From NCBI RefSeq assembly GCF_002025705.1, contig NZ_CP018846.1, forward strand, positions 4,455,501 through 4,519,500: DNA of 64,000 nucleotides. Reading direction: 5' to 3'. A program made the translations under genes and the position numbers. The notes beneath the pieces are model-generated. The model saw only the letters and a program-made list of their open reading frames with translations, was not told the origin of the DNA and did no database searches. Source of the stretch: Pseudomonas putida (lineage in GTDB: Bacteria; Pseudomonadota; Gammaproteobacteria; Pseudomonadales; Pseudomonadaceae). Shown in pieces: positions 15,714-23,920 of the stretch; position 1 is the first letter of the stretch; each line of letters starts with the position of its first letter.

Positions 15714-16319
15714 TCACTTCTCGTAGGTGAACTTCGGAGCATCCTTGGAGGCGCCCCAGTAAATCGGCCAGTCGGCAATCTGTGCGATGGCGAAGAAGAA
15801 GCGGTCATCCTGGCGACGGGCACGATGGTTCTCATCCGTCCACCGCTCGGTGCCGGTGCGGTTCCATTCGGCCATTCGGTCGATGAGCGGGACCGTGATG
15901 CTGTTGCCCTCCTCGCCATTGCCGGCGTAGGAAAATTTGGCGGCATCCATCCGCCCGCTGAACAGGATATCGGCGGCGTAGGTGCCGTCCTCGGCGAACA
16001 CTACGAACATGAGTTTGCCGGCCCGCCCCCGGCAGCCCTTGAGAGAAGTTTCGGTAATGATCTGCGTGTCCAGGCCGTTGAGGGTCAGGTCGACCGACAT
16101 CGGCGAACCTGAGTTGCTGCTCTCCTGCGACTGGCCAACCTCACCGAAGCTTCCAACGCCCTGGTAAGTGATGCCATCAATGACCAGGTCACCGGTACCG
16201 GTGTGCGCGAAGACCATACCGTCCGGGAAGTCTAACTGGCAGGCATACACCGCCATGAAATTGCCCCGGGCAATGATGTCGACCACCGTCTGGCTGAAGG
16301 GGAAAACGCCCGTGGCCAT
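15714..16319 (-). CDS. Minor tail protein (DUF2163-like, BR0599 family)
   Basis: This 201-residue protein (MATGVFPFSQTVVDIIARGNFMAVYACQLDFPDGMVFAHTGTGDLVIDGITYQGVGSFGEVGQ) resembles tail-tip baseplate proteins that follow the tape measure in siphophages and gene transfer agents (DUF2163 type). The segment MSVDLTLNGLDTQIITE is typical. It ends with IADWPIYWGASKDAPKFTYEK. The ATG shares a base with the upstream stop (TGATG). It probably forms part of the distal tail hub. Family assignment is by recognition only. Confidence 0.7.
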   Translation of the reverse strand: MATGVFPFSQTVVDIIARGNFMAVYACQLDFPDGMVFAHTGTGDLVIDGITYQGVGSFGEVGQSQESSNSGSPMSVDLTLNGLDTQIITETSLKGCRGRAGKLMFVVFAEDGTYAADILFSGRMDAAKFSYAGNGEEGNSITVPLIDRMAEWNRTGTERWTDENHRARRQDDRFFFAIAQIADWPIYWGASKDAPKFTYEK

Positions 16320-16903
16320 CAGAAAGCCTCCCGAAACTGGAAGCTGCCGTTCGACACCACAGGCTGGATATTCCACTGATTGGTGTCATCCATGCGCCGC
16401 ATCTCGCAGTAGGGGTTCTTGTATTCAACCGGGGTGCCGGCGGCAATGGCCTTGCGAACACGCTTGTTCACATAGACCACAGCCTTGCCGGCGGCATCGG
16501 TTGAGGCACGCTCAACCACCTCGAACATTTCGCCGCCGATGGTGATGTGGTCGCCGCGGCTGAACACCTGACGGCTCGCTGTCATTCCCTGCAGCTGCAG
16601 GAACGTCGACTGGGCATTGGCCGAGGCCACGACCGGGGCGCCGATGTTATCGGTCCGGGTTCGGGTGATCGATGGAACCTTCACAATGCCGAACATGCCG
16701 TGCAGGCGACCCAGCAGCGATGTCAACTCACGCTCATCCTCTTCGTAGAGCACGCCGAAGTTCAGCGTGCACATCCAGTACGAGCCTGGCTGCGCCATGA
16801 TCTGCTGGGAGTTCGACAGCGACGAGGTGAACGCCCGGTTGTTGTAGACGATTCCCCAGGTAACCTCAGTGGGCTCCAAGGATTCCGGCCATTCCTCCGC
16901 CAT
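16319..16903 (-). CDS. Distal tail / minor tail protein
   Basis: The product is 194 residues: MAEEWPESLEPTEVTWGIVYNNRAF, then QPGSYWMCTLNFGVLYEEDERELTSLLGRLHGMFGIVKVP, then RRMDDTNQWNIQPVVSNGSFQFREAF at the end. The layout fits a minor tail protein (distal-tail type) that sits between tape measure and hub. It is the first gene after the terminator at 16914-16939. Genes of this type precede a DUF2163-like gene in many Pseudomonas prophages; function is inferred from position. Confidence 0.7.
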   Translation of the reverse strand: MAEEWPESLEPTEVTWGIVYNNRAFTSSLSNSQQIMAQPGSYWMCTLNFGVLYEEDERELTSLLGRLHGMFGIVKVPSITRTRTDNIGAPVVASANAQSTFLQLQGMTASRQVFSRGDHITIGGEMFEVVERASTDAAGKAVVYVNKRVRKAIAAGTPVEYKNPYCEMRRMDDTNQWNIQPVVSNGSFQFREAF

Positions 16904-16913
16904 TGGATAGCTC

Positions 16914-16939
16914 CAAGAAAAAGCCCGCCGAAGCGGGCT
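16914..16939 (-). terminator. Terminator between tape measure and tail-tip genes
   Basis: On the minus strand AGCCCGC-TTCG-GCGGGCT is followed by TTTTTCTT, starting 8 bases after the tape-measure stop. It lies inside the late operon. Confidence 0.8.
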
Positions 16940-16946
16940 GGATCAG

Positions 16947-19900
16947 TCATCTGCGCTCGAGCAGTTGCCTCGCCGCGCCATTCGTTTTGAAGTCTCGAAG
17001 TACCAGTTCATAGCCGTCTCGCGCTCCCTGCTCCGCCGCTCGCCGGACATCAGCCACCGTGGCGGCGTTGGCCTGGCCTGACACCTGGATGTGCTGGGTG
17101 ATACCGCCGAACGTTACTGAAGCCTCTCCGCCTCCCCCGCCAGCGCCGGCGGCCATAACCCCGAGCGAACCATCCGGGCCACGGTGCAGCGGCAGGATTG
17201 CCTCTGGCCCGGCCTCAGCGAAAATGCCGGCGCCCTTGGCGAAGGCGAACATCTGCGGGCTGTCGTACACCTGGCCCGAGTAGGCCGACAGGCTTGGCGA
17301 CTCATAGACGCCGCCCTTGGCATTCTTCACGAACGATCCTTCGCTGGACCCCGTCATGGTGCCCTGCCCCAGTGCCGAGCCGCCCCCACCAAGGAAACCG
17401 AACGCCGAGCTGAGGAAGCCTGCGGCGGCCTGGCGGACCTGAATCCGTATCAGGTCCTCGATGATCGAGTCAGCAAAGTCGCTGAAATTCGCCTTGCCGG
17501 TTTTGACGAACTCGACGACACCGTCCTCCAAGTTGCCAAAGGCGTTGGTGAACAGGTCCTGAGTCTGCCCGGCCACATCCGCCGCGCTGTCCAGGTAGTT
17601 CTCCAAGGCTGCCGTTGCGCCATTTGACCAGCTCGACTGGGCCTCATCGACCCGCTGGAAGTAGCTCTGCTGTGCAGACAAGCGCTTGTTGAGCTCGTCG
17701 GTGAGGACCTGCGTTTCCTGCTGATAAAGCTCAGGGCTGATTTGCCCGGTATTGCGCTGCTCGTTCAGCTCATTCAGGTCTTCAACGTACTTCTGGCGCA
17801 ACGCCAGGTCCGCCCGCATTCGGTCGCGCGCCTTGTCCCCTCGACCAATGCCGGCGAGCTCTTGATCGTAGCCATTGATCGCGGTTTGGGTGCCGGTGGC
17901 TTGGGCCGCCTTGAAGGCAGAGAGTTTCAGGGCGTCCTCGTTGGCCTTCTTGATCTTGTTGAGGGCGTCCAACTCGGCAGCCAGGTCGAGCAAGTGCTTC
18001 TGCTGAGCCTGTGAAAGATTGCCGAGCTTGCCCTCCTGAAGCTCGAAGGACAGCTTCGCGACCTCTGTGGCGTCTTTCTGCTTGTCGCCGGTGGTGTTGA
18101 TTAGCTGAATTTGCCGCTTGTAGCCTTCCTCGGCGGACTCGAAGTCCTTGTTTTGCTTCTTGGCCGACTGCTCAGCCTCGGAGGCGTTCTTCCTGCCGGC
18201 CTTCGCTGCAGCATCATCGGCCTTCTTCTGCGCATCGCGAGCAGCAGCAACCGAAAGGATTGCTGTTTTCTCACCTTCCGTCAGGTCGGTCCTCTCTGCG
18301 ATGTAACGCTTTGCGGCATCCGTATTGGTTTTGTCCTGAGCGGAAGCCAGCTGCTTCAGCTGCTGGTCGAGATATTTCTGAGTTTCCTGAGCAGCCGTGG
18401 CCCTGGCCGCCGCATTCTCTCTCTCCGCTTTTGTGTTGGCATCTGTCTCGCCGGTCAGCTCAGCCATGGCCTGCTTGAGGCGACCGATCACCTCCGCCTT
18501 CTCGGTCGCGGCTCCGCCACTTTCTTCAAGGGCATCGGCCATTACAGCCGTGACGCCGGGGACCTCCCTGATTTGATCGGCCACCGACTTCCAGTCGACA
18601 GCCATGCCGGCAGCCTGGTCGGCTGAGGCCTTCTTCACGATGTCCATCGCCGCTTGGAACTCGGCCGGCAATGGCGCTATGCCCCCCATGAATCCAGAAG
18701 AGCCAGCCAACCCAGCGTTCGTTAAGCTACTCTGGAACTCGAACGCGATAGATCCAGCAGCAGTTGTCAGCTCGCTCTCTGCGTCCTCAATCGAAGCCTT
18801 GAGCTCCCGAAGAGTTACCGACTGGGTGGCACGGTTGAGCTTATTGAAGCGCTCAACCAGCTGGTCTATAGGGTCGTTGAGGTCTCCGAGCTTTTGCTCG
18901 AGGACGCTCGTGTTGTCACGCAAAGTGAGGAAAGCCGTAGCGGCGCCAATTGCCAGAGCGGCAATACCTGCAGGCCCTCCAAGTACGCCAATGACACCGA
19001 GAGAAGTTCGACTGACAGTCGATTGCGCAGCAGCAACAGCGTTCGTCGCTCGTGTTTCGAGCATCCGCGCCTCAGCGAGTTGCAGCGACATCTGAGTTTG
19101 TACAGCAGTGCCTCGCGCTGCTATGGCCTCCTTCTCTGCCAGGAATACAGCAGTTTGGGCCTTCTGCTGCTCAGCCTGTGCTGCAAGCAGCACAGCGCTT
19201 GCTTGGGCCTTTCTTGCAATTGCGTCGGAGATAGCGCCTTTTGTAGCTGCGATTGACGCTACAGCACTACCAGCAAGGCTCCTTGCATAGCCTGCAAGGG
19301 CGCCAACCGCAATTACGCCAGCGATGTTCGCCAGCGATTCGAAGTTGTCCCCGATAACGCTGATGCCTTGGGCCAGAACACCCGTACCATCGGCGGTCTC
19401 GTTGAGGCGACCGATATAGACCGTGAAGGCATTGCTGAGGTTTTGCAGTGCATCACGCACTGCCACGCCCATGCTGTCGGCGAGCTCGCCGTTAGCCTGA
19501 GCCGACTTCTGCAAACCTCCAGTGAGGATGTCTAGGCTGAGTTTGCCATCCGCACCAAGAGACCGGATCTCCTCGGCGCTCTTACCAGTCGCCTTAGAAA
19601 GCGTATCAACGATGGTCGGCATAGCGGCCAGGATCGACTGCCAACCGTCAGCTTCGACCTTGCCGGTCTGTAGTGCTTTGGAATATGCATCGATCGCCGA
19701 CGCAGCCTTGTCAGTGGTGGCCGAGTTGGTCACGAGCAGGAAGCTGAAGCTATCCATCACATCCAGCGCCTGGCTGGTGTTGTACCCCATTGATTTGAGG
19801 CTGTCTGCCGTTCGTATGTAAAGCTCTTGCGCCTCGCTCAATGGACGGTAAGTGCGCTTGGCAGTGTCCAGCAACCGGTCTTGCACCAGGTTGTACTCGT

Positions 19901-20201
19901 TGACACTGGATGTGGCCAGCCCCATGCGGTCCGACATCTGAGAGTAGGAGTCGGCGACATCAATGATGGAACGGACCGAAGCAGCGCCCACTGCAACCGC
20001 AAGTGCATTCTTGATCAGGGCGCCTGCACTCTGCGCGCTATCCGCCGCCCGATCGAAGCTCTCGTCAATTCGGGAGAGGCTGCGATCGATCGCCGTGGCG
20101 CCCTGGGCAACAGTTGATTCAGCCCTCGCAATCTCCGACCGAAGCTGAGCAGTAGTCGCCTCAATTCGAACCAGCATCCCCTGGATGTCTGAATCTGCCA
20201 T
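16947..20201 (-). CDS. Tape measure protein
   Basis: This 1084-residue protein sets tail length and is ejected ahead of DNA. The N-terminal 280 residues carry the tape-measure core (YNTSQALDVMDSFSFLLVTNSATTDKAASAIDAYSKALQTGKVEADGWQSILAAMPTIVDTLSKATGKS). Hydrophobic stretches at about 290-310 and 400-430 (LGVIGVLGGPAGIAALAIGAATAFLTL) follow, with long helical coiled-coil regions to 860 and a conserved C-terminus near GSALGQGTMTGSSEGSFVKNAKGG. It is the largest gene of the prophage and is downstream of the chaperone frameshift pair, as expected. With about 1.5 angstrom per residue it predicts a tail near 160 nm. Confidence 0.93.
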   Translation of the reverse strand: MADSDIQGMLVRIEATTAQLRSEIARAESTVAQGATAIDRSLSRIDESFDRAADSAQSAGALIKNALAVAVGAASVRSIIDVADSYSQMSDRMGLATSSVNEYNLVQDRLLDTAKRTYRPLSEAQELYIRTADSLKSMGYNTSQALDVMDSFSFLLVTNSATTDKAASAIDAYSKALQTGKVEADGWQSILAAMPTIVDTLSKATGKSAEEIRSLGADGKLSLDILTGGLQKSAQANGELADSMGVAVRDALQNLSNAFTVYIGRLNETADGTGVLAQGISVIGDNFESLANIAGVIAVGALAGYARSLAGSAVASIAATKGAISDAIARKAQASAVLLAAQAEQQKAQTAVFLAEKEAIAARGTAVQTQMSLQLAEARMLETRATNAVAAAQSTVSRTSLGVIGVLGGPAGIAALAIGAATAFLTLRDNTSVLEQKLGDLNDPIDQLVERFNKLNRATQSVTLRELKASIEDAESELTTAAGSIAFEFQSSLTNAGLAGSSGFMGGIAPLPAEFQAAMDIVKKASADQAAGMAVDWKSVADQIREVPGVTAVMADALEESGGAATEKAEVIGRLKQAMAELTGETDANTKAERENAAARATAAQETQKYLDQQLKQLASAQDKTNTDAAKRYIAERTDLTEGEKTAILSVAAARDAQKKADDAAAKAGRKNASEAEQSAKKQNKDFESAEEGYKRQIQLINTTGDKQKDATEVAKLSFELQEGKLGNLSQAQQKHLLDLAAELDALNKIKKANEDALKLSAFKAAQATGTQTAINGYDQELAGIGRGDKARDRMRADLALRQKYVEDLNELNEQRNTGQISPELYQQETQVLTDELNKRLSAQQSYFQRVDEAQSSWSNGATAALENYLDSAADVAGQTQDLFTNAFGNLEDGVVEFVKTGKANFSDFADSIIEDLIRIQVRQAAAGFLSSAFGFLGGGGSALGQGTMTGSSEGSFVKNAKGGVYESPSLSAYSGQVYDSPQMFAFAKGAGIFAEAGPEAILPLHRGPDGSLGVMAAGAGGGGGEASVTFGGITQHIQVSGQANAATVADVRRAAEQGARDGYELVLRDFKTNGAARQLLERR

Positions 20202-20217
20202 GCCGATCTCCAGGCAA

Positions 20218-20241
20218 GAAAAAGCCCAGCATCGCTGGGCT
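20218..20241 (-). terminator. Terminator downstream of the gp15-like gene
   Basis: On the minus strand AGCCCAGC-GAT-GCTGGGCT is followed by TTTTTC. It separates the small membrane gene from the tape measure, the pattern expected of an autonomous moron. Confidence 0.82.
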
Positions 20242-20262
20242 CAAGAACAATGATGACTGCAT

Positions 20263-20520
20263 TCAGTCAGGGCTTCTGTTGGCCTTATTCGCAGCATCGG
20301 TAAGTTTTTTGACTCTCTTTTCAAGCCGTGCTTGTTGCTTCTCCGGATCATAAAGATGACGGAGAAAGAGAGTCGCACCTCCAAGCACCAGGGCAGCAGC
20401 AACGCCAAAAATTACAAACGCAGCGCCTCCAGCGACAACGACTGTCGCGATTACCCCAAGCATCCAAGGTGCTATCAGGACAATGATTACAAGAAGCGCC
20501 AATAGAATAAGTAGCTGCAT
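20263..20520 (-). CDS. Small two-helix membrane protein, HK97 gp15-like position (possible superinfection exclusion)
   Basis: This 85-residue protein consists of two hydrophobic helices (LLILLALLVIIVLIAPWMLG and VIATVVVAGGAAFVIFGVAAALVLGGATLFL) and a charged C-terminal tail (YDPEKQQARLEKRVKKLTDAANKANRSPD). In HK97, gene 15 encodes an inner-membrane superinfection exclusion protein of similar size and lies in the same place, between the tail chaperone genes and the tape measure. The gene is followed by its own terminator and has a TTGACG at 20564-20569 upstream that could be a -35 box. The exclusion role is inferred from size, topology and position, not from sequence identity. Confidence 0.7.
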   Translation of the reverse strand: MQLLILLALLVIIVLIAPWMLGVIATVVVAGGAAFVIFGVAAALVLGGATLFLRHLYDPEKQQARLEKRVKKLTDAANKANRSPD

Positions 20521-20570
20521 GGATCCATCCCCAATCGAAATCGGGGAATAGGATACCTGCCGACGTCAAC

Positions 20571-20843
20571 TCAAGCAGCTTTTCTGCCCGTCAACGCCTG
20601 CCGGAGCTTATCCGCAACGGTGGATGGCTTCGGCTTATCCTGCTGGCCCGATTTCTTACCTCCGCCGAATGGATTGGTCATCTGCACCCACTCGAGCCTG
20701 GCGTCCATCGCCATGAACAGCTCAGGCAGCGGGGTGATCCAAGCCACATCCGGCGCCCAGCCCAACCACCCGGTGGCGATAGCATACAGCCGGTCGACGT
20801 AGCTGCCGTCCTCGACGACGCTTACGCCGTCCCGGCTTGGTCG
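20571..20843 (-). CDS. Tail chaperone T extension (made by -1 frameshift)
   Basis: This frame lies -1 relative to the G gene and is open from the slippery site onward (R-P-S-R-D-G-V-S-V-V-E-D, then YVDRLYAIATGWLGWAPDVAWITPLPELFMAMDARLEWVQ). It has no good start of its own before the internal ATG at 20765. Slippage at GGGAAAC would give a G-T fusion of about 194 residues (104 from G and 90 from T). In lambda the G-T fusion binds tape measure and recruits tail tube protein during assembly. The C-terminus is lysine-rich. The position directly before the tape measure region fits. Confidence 0.8.
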   Translation of the reverse strand, partial: RPSRDGVSVVEDGSYVDRLYAIATGWLGWAPDVAWITPLPELFMAMDARLEWVQMTNPFGGGKKSGQQDKPKPSTVADKLRQALTGRKAA

Positions 20844-21154
20844 TTTCCCGGCGCATCGGCGCCTCGGGGGTTGTAGAGGGCTTTCAAGTACTTGTTCAGC
20901 TCCACCGATACGTCGAGCACGCCAGCCTGCCAGACCTTCTCAGTTATGGCGTCCGCCGCCTTGCCTTCCAGGCCAGCGCCTGCGGCAAGAATAATTGCGC
21001 ATCCTTCCACGCTCAGCGCATTGATAGTTTGCGAGGCGCCACGCAGACCTCCGAAGCGGTTTTCGATCGCCCTCACCGCCTTGAGGGTGGGTCGAAGGGT
21101 GATTTCCTCATCGCCCAGCTTCACGGTCATGGTGCCGTGCAGGGTATTGTTCAT
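20822..21154 (-). CDS. Tail assembly chaperone G
   Basis: The 110-residue protein (MTVKLGDEEITLRPTLKAVRAIENRFGGLRGASQTINALS) is a tail chaperone of the lambda G / GTA gp11 type: a beta hairpin, a long helix with RAIENRFG, and an Ala-rich helical end. It coats the tape measure during tail assembly and is not in the virion. A slippery heptamer 16-22 bases before its stop codon produces the G-T fusion in a minority of translation events. It follows the tail tube gene, as in lambda and HK97. Confidence 0.83.
   Translation of the reverse strand: MNNTLHGTMTVKLGDEEITLRPTLKAVRAIENRFGGLRGASQTINALSVEGCAIILAAGAGLEGKAADAITEKVWQAGVLDVSVELNKYLKALYNPRGADAPGNDQAGTA
20843..20849 (-). other. Programmed -1 ribosomal frameshift site
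   Basis: The minus strand reads GGGAAAC in zero-frame registration G GGA AAC, a canonical X XXY YYZ slippery heptamer and close to lambda's GGGAAAG. Slippage moves reading into the only open -1 frame, which continues 90 codons to 20571. Confidence 0.8.
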
Positions 21155-21194
21155 CGCTCAGTCCTGTGAGGCCGGGGCCGGAGCCCCAGCACGG

Positions 21195-21695
21195 TTATGG
21201 GGTTACCGGAGCCGGCAGCAGCTCGAGGATGTCCGAGTTGATGCCGATGGTGACGTTGCGGCGCACGACGTTGTCGGCGGAACCAGGTGCAACGGTGTTG
21301 TTCATCACCTTGCCGCGGTAGTAGAAGGTGGTCGGCTTGATCGCCGGCGAGGCATCTGGATCACCGTCGTTGAGGGTGATCTTGATGTTGTAGTCGCCCT
21401 TGCTGCGATCCTTGTGCGCGGTCTTGATGGCAGCCTGACCAGCGTCGCCGTTGTCCAGGCCCACGGTCAGGGTCAGATCGCCGGCATCGGCGGTGCCCTT
21501 GTACTTGCGCACGCGGCCATTCTTCAGCGAGGTGAAAGTCACGCTGCTAAAGGTATCGCCGAACTCGCCCAGGTCTTCGATCTCGCCCACTTCGACGTAG
21601 GTGTCGGCTTCGTATTCGGTCTGGGTGTCCGCGCCGGTCTTACCGCCAATGAAGAAGCGGCAGCCGGCGGCTGTGTTGAGGTTGTCGTCGGCCAT
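21195..21695 (-). CDS. Major tail tube protein
   Basis: The 166-residue protein begins MADDNLNTAAGCRFFIGGKTGADTQTEYEADTYVEVGEIEDLGEFGDTFSSVTFTSLKNGRVRKYKGTADAGDLTLTVG, a typical lambda-family tail tube pattern with alternating strands and an EV-GEIEDLGEFGDT loop. It polymerises as hexameric rings that form the tail tube. It is located between the tail terminator/completion genes and the chaperones, as in other HK97-like phages. Confidence 0.88.
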   Translation of the reverse strand: MADDNLNTAAGCRFFIGGKTGADTQTEYEADTYVEVGEIEDLGEFGDTFSSVTFTSLKNGRVRKYKGTADAGDLTLTVGLDNGDAGQAAIKTAHKDRSKGDYNIKITLNDGDPDASPAIKPTTFYYRGKVMNNTVAPGSADNVVRRNVTIGINSDILELLPAPVTP

Positions 21696-21750
21696 GGGGG
21701 TTCCTCCAAAGGCACATTGGATAAAAGCCGCGGCGCGGCCGGTGGGTGAT

Positions 21751-22137
21751 TCAGTGGGTGGTGATCACGCGAACGGTGATCGAGCCCTGGTAAGTGATGC
21801 CGTCGGCGTCGCGCTGGGCATCGGCCTGCTCGATCCGGACGGATACCGCGCGCCCCACCTCCAGCGGCAGCCGCCGCTCGTCCAGCGCGGCGATGATCTC
21901 GCCGTTGATGCGCTTGACCTCAGCCTGGCCGTTCGCATCGGACCAGACTGACAGGTAGATCAGGCGCTGCTCTCGCTTCCTGCCGGCAATGGGGCTGGCA
22001 TTCACCGAGATTTCACGATCGATAGAAACGTATGGCATGGGCGCATTGAGGCCTGCCCCGTCGTAGATCGGGCAGCTGACCTCGGCCTGGAGCCTGGCGA
22101 AGAGCGCTTTCTGCAGGGCAAGCGATGGATCAGGCAT
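21751..22137 (-). CDS. Tail completion/terminator protein (DUF3168-like)
   Basis: This 128-residue protein (MPDPSLALQKALFARLQAEVSCPIYDGAGLNAPMPYVSIDREISVNASPIAGRKREQRLIYLSVWSDANGQAEVKRINGEIIAAL) has the DUF3168 tail terminator layout: an N-terminal helix, a proline-rich PYVSI strand, a conserved YLSVWSD and EVKRINGEI helix. Such proteins cap the tail tube and connect it to the head. Its start overlaps the upstream gp10-like gene by 8 bases. Confidence 0.82.
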   Translation of the reverse strand: MPDPSLALQKALFARLQAEVSCPIYDGAGLNAPMPYVSIDREISVNASPIAGRKREQRLIYLSVWSDANGQAEVKRINGEIIAALDERRLPLEVGRAVSVRIEQADAQRDADGITYQGSITVRVITTH

Positions 22138-22630
22138 TTCCTACCCCCTGGCTTGCCTTGCGCAGCGTGCGGCGCACTGCGGCCTCGATATCGGCCATCA
22201 CATACTCCCGGTTGACCTGCATCGACGGGCGAAGCCATGGGTGGGCTGGCCGGGCCGGAATGTCGGGGTACTTACCGAAGAAGTGCGTACCGTCGCTCTT
22301 GTTGGTGGCCTTTCGGTTACGATTCCCAGCGCGCTTACCGCCGAGGTAGCCTTTGGTTCCATACTCGATGAAGCGCAGATAGAAGAACTTCCTGTTGTCG
22401 CGTTTGCCGCGGATGCCGATCTGAGCATCCAGGCCGCTCGGTGAGACATAGACTTTCAAGGCCGCCGCCGCCGCCCCGGTATCCTTTGGCATCAGTTGCC
22501 GCTGGGTCTCCAGGATGCGATTCGCAGCCTCCTGCATCGCCGGCTGCAGCTCGTTGTCCATCGTCTTGTGGATGTTGCGCAGCGTCCGGCGCAACCGGAT
22601 GTCGCCGCGAATGCTGGAGCGCCGCGCCAT
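22130..22630 (-). CDS. HK97 gp10-like tail/neck protein
   Basis: The 166-residue protein resembles the HK97 gp10 family: IRLRRTLRNIHKTMDNELQPAMQEAANRILETQRQLMPKDTG-AAAAALKV, then FYLRFIEYGTKGYLGG and PARPAHPWLRPSMQ near the C-terminus. The FIEYGT and PARP-PWLRPA patterns are diagnostic. These proteins act as neck or tail-joining components. It overlaps the DUF3168-like gene by 8 bases. Confidence 0.85.
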   Translation of the reverse strand: MARRSSIRGDIRLRRTLRNIHKTMDNELQPAMQEAANRILETQRQLMPKDTGAAAAALKVYVSPSGLDAQIGIRGKRDNRKFFYLRFIEYGTKGYLGGKRAGNRNRKATNKSDGTHFFGKYPDIPARPAHPWLRPSMQVNREYVMADIEAAVRRTLRKASQGVGNA

Positions 22631-22633
22631 GGA

Positions 22634-22813
22634 TCACTCCTTGGCCTGGGCGGCCTTCGCAGGTTTCTCCACAGCCGGGTCCGCTTCCGTTACCTCTACC
22701 GCGTAGCCGCGGGCGATCAGCCCATCGCCATACGCCTTCTCCACGACGAAGATTTCACCCTTCTCGCGCTCACCGGAGGCCCCAGTGAGCGGGCCCAGTG
22801 CTTGAATTTTCAT
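22634..22813 (-). CDS. Small phage protein between head-tail genes
   Basis: This 59-residue ORF (MKIQALGPLTGASGEREKGEIFVVEKAYGDGLIARGYAVEVTEADPAVEKPAKA) has a GAGGTGAATC ribosome-binding region directly before ATG 22813 and fills the gap between two coding genes. The IARGYAVEVTE segment with an Ala/Lys-rich tail is typical of short proteins found between head-tail joining genes in HK97-like prophages. Its function is unknown, although a role in head completion is possible. Confidence 0.75.
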   Translation of the reverse strand: MKIQALGPLTGASGEREKGEIFVVEKAYGDGLIARGYAVEVTEADPAVEKPAKAAQAKE

Positions 22814-22821
22814 GATTCACC

Positions 22822-23148
22822 TCATGGGTTTGGGACGCTGGAGCACAGCAGCCGCAGCATGTCCCGTTCGTTGTTGAGTAGAGCAGCCTCGACCTTGTAG
22901 GTGATGCCGGTGCGCTTCTCAGTCAGCCGCCAGCCGGCGGCAATGTCCGACCGAGGCCGAATGCGAATTTCAGCGCTGATGACAGCCTCGATCTGCTCGG
23001 CCACAGGCGACATCCTTCCCGTGGGCATGGCCACTTCTGCCCACACCTCACCAGCTGGCAACCAGGCGAGATCAAAGCCACCCGAGTCGTTCTGAACCCG
23101 GTCCTCATATGCGAGGCGACAGCGGTGCCGCATTGGGCCGGCTCTCAT
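22822..23148 (-). CDS. Head-tail adaptor protein (SPP1 gp16-like)
   Basis: The 108-residue product (MRAGPMRHRCRLAYEDRVQNDSGGFDLAWLPAGEVWAEVAMPTGRMSPVAEQIEAVISAEIRIRPRSDIAAGWRL) fits the phage head-tail joining family: an N-terminal LRHRV-like strand, a W-P-GEVWAEV motif and a Y-VEAALLNNERDMLRLLC C-terminus. The start overlaps the upstream stop as ATGA. It attaches beneath the connector to close the filled head. Confidence 0.86.
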   Translation of the reverse strand: MRAGPMRHRCRLAYEDRVQNDSGGFDLAWLPAGEVWAEVAMPTGRMSPVAEQIEAVISAEIRIRPRSDIAAGWRLTEKRTGITYKVEAALLNNERDMLRLLCSSVPNP

Positions 23149-23462
23149 ACGTTCACCCAACGATGCGGGCGCCAGAGAGCGTTGGTCGCCAATGGCAGCT
23201 CTGTCGCGATGGTCCCGGTGGCCACAGCCTCACGGTTTGCGTACCAGTGGCCGATCAGCAGCAGCGCTCCCTGGCGAATTGCCTTGGTGATCGCAAGCGC
23301 GTTGCCAACCGGATCAGGCAGCGGATCGCCCTCGGCAACCAATGATCGGTTGGTCCAGAGCTCAAAGGAGCTGATGGCGGCGTCGGTGTACCCCTGAATC
23401 AGGGTGTCCTCGTCGTCGCCATCGACCTTCAAATGCACCTTGACCAGGTCAAGATCAATCAT
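23145..23462 (-). CDS. Head-tail connector (gp6-like)
   Basis: This 105-residue protein (MIDLDLVKVHLKVDGDDEDTLIQGYTDAAISSFELWTNRSLV) is an HK97 gp6-like connector. The opening LVKVHLKVDGDDEDTLI-YTDAA and the internal IRQGALLLIGHWYANREAV are characteristic. It forms a ring under the portal. ATG 23462 overlaps the preceding gene by 8 bases; the frame is open further upstream but without family similarity. Confidence 0.87.
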   Translation of the reverse strand: MIDLDLVKVHLKVDGDDEDTLIQGYTDAAISSFELWTNRSLVAEGDPLPDPVGNALAITKAIRQGALLLIGHWYANREAVATGTIATELPLATNALWRPHRWVNV

Positions 23463-23880
23463 TTTTCGGAACCAGGGCCTGCAAGGCAGGCTTGAGCAGG
23501 CCGGCATCGAATTCAATGTTGTTGGCGGTGAGCCACTCCTTGAGCTTCGGCACTGTCATTTTGAGGGGGTCGGTTTCGTTCTCGGCTTCCTTCTGCAACA
23601 GAATCGCCGCGTCGATCTCTTCTTGCGAGCTGCGCGAGTTGTAGCCTGTCGGCGGGTAGCTCGCGGCGGGATAGCCAGCCTCTACCCACTCGGCCACCGT
23701 AGGACCGTCTTCGAGCAGCATCGGCCCACTCTGGCGTTCGAGGTACTCGGCCACGCCCAGGTGCTCCACCGCCACCAGCGCGCAGCGCTCCGACACGTCC
23801 TGTTCGCCGGCCTGAAACTCGACCACCTGATTGCCGTCCACGGCGAACGGAAAAGGCTTTTTCACGAGAATGATTGGCAT
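23455..23880 (-). CDS. Hypothetical head-region protein with HeH/SAP-like C-terminus
   Basis: The 141-residue protein begins MPIILVKKPFPFAVDGNQVVEFQAGEQDVSERCALVAVEHLGVAEYL, a form common to small proteins located after the capsid gene. Residues about 105-135 (MTVPKLKEWLTANNIEFDAGLLKPALQAL) look like a HeH/LEM or SAP-type helix-extended-helix, a fold that can bind nucleic acid or protein. It might be a head-completion or decoration factor. The role is not established. Confidence 0.7.
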   Translation of the reverse strand: MPIILVKKPFPFAVDGNQVVEFQAGEQDVSERCALVAVEHLGVAEYLERQSGPMLLEDGPTVAEWVEAGYPAASYPPTGYNSRSSQEEIDAAILLQKEAENETDPLKMTVPKLKEWLTANNIEFDAGLLKPALQALVPKND

Positions 23881-23920
23881 AAATCCTCCGAAGAATGGGC
23901 GCCCGGAGGCGCCCGCCCGA

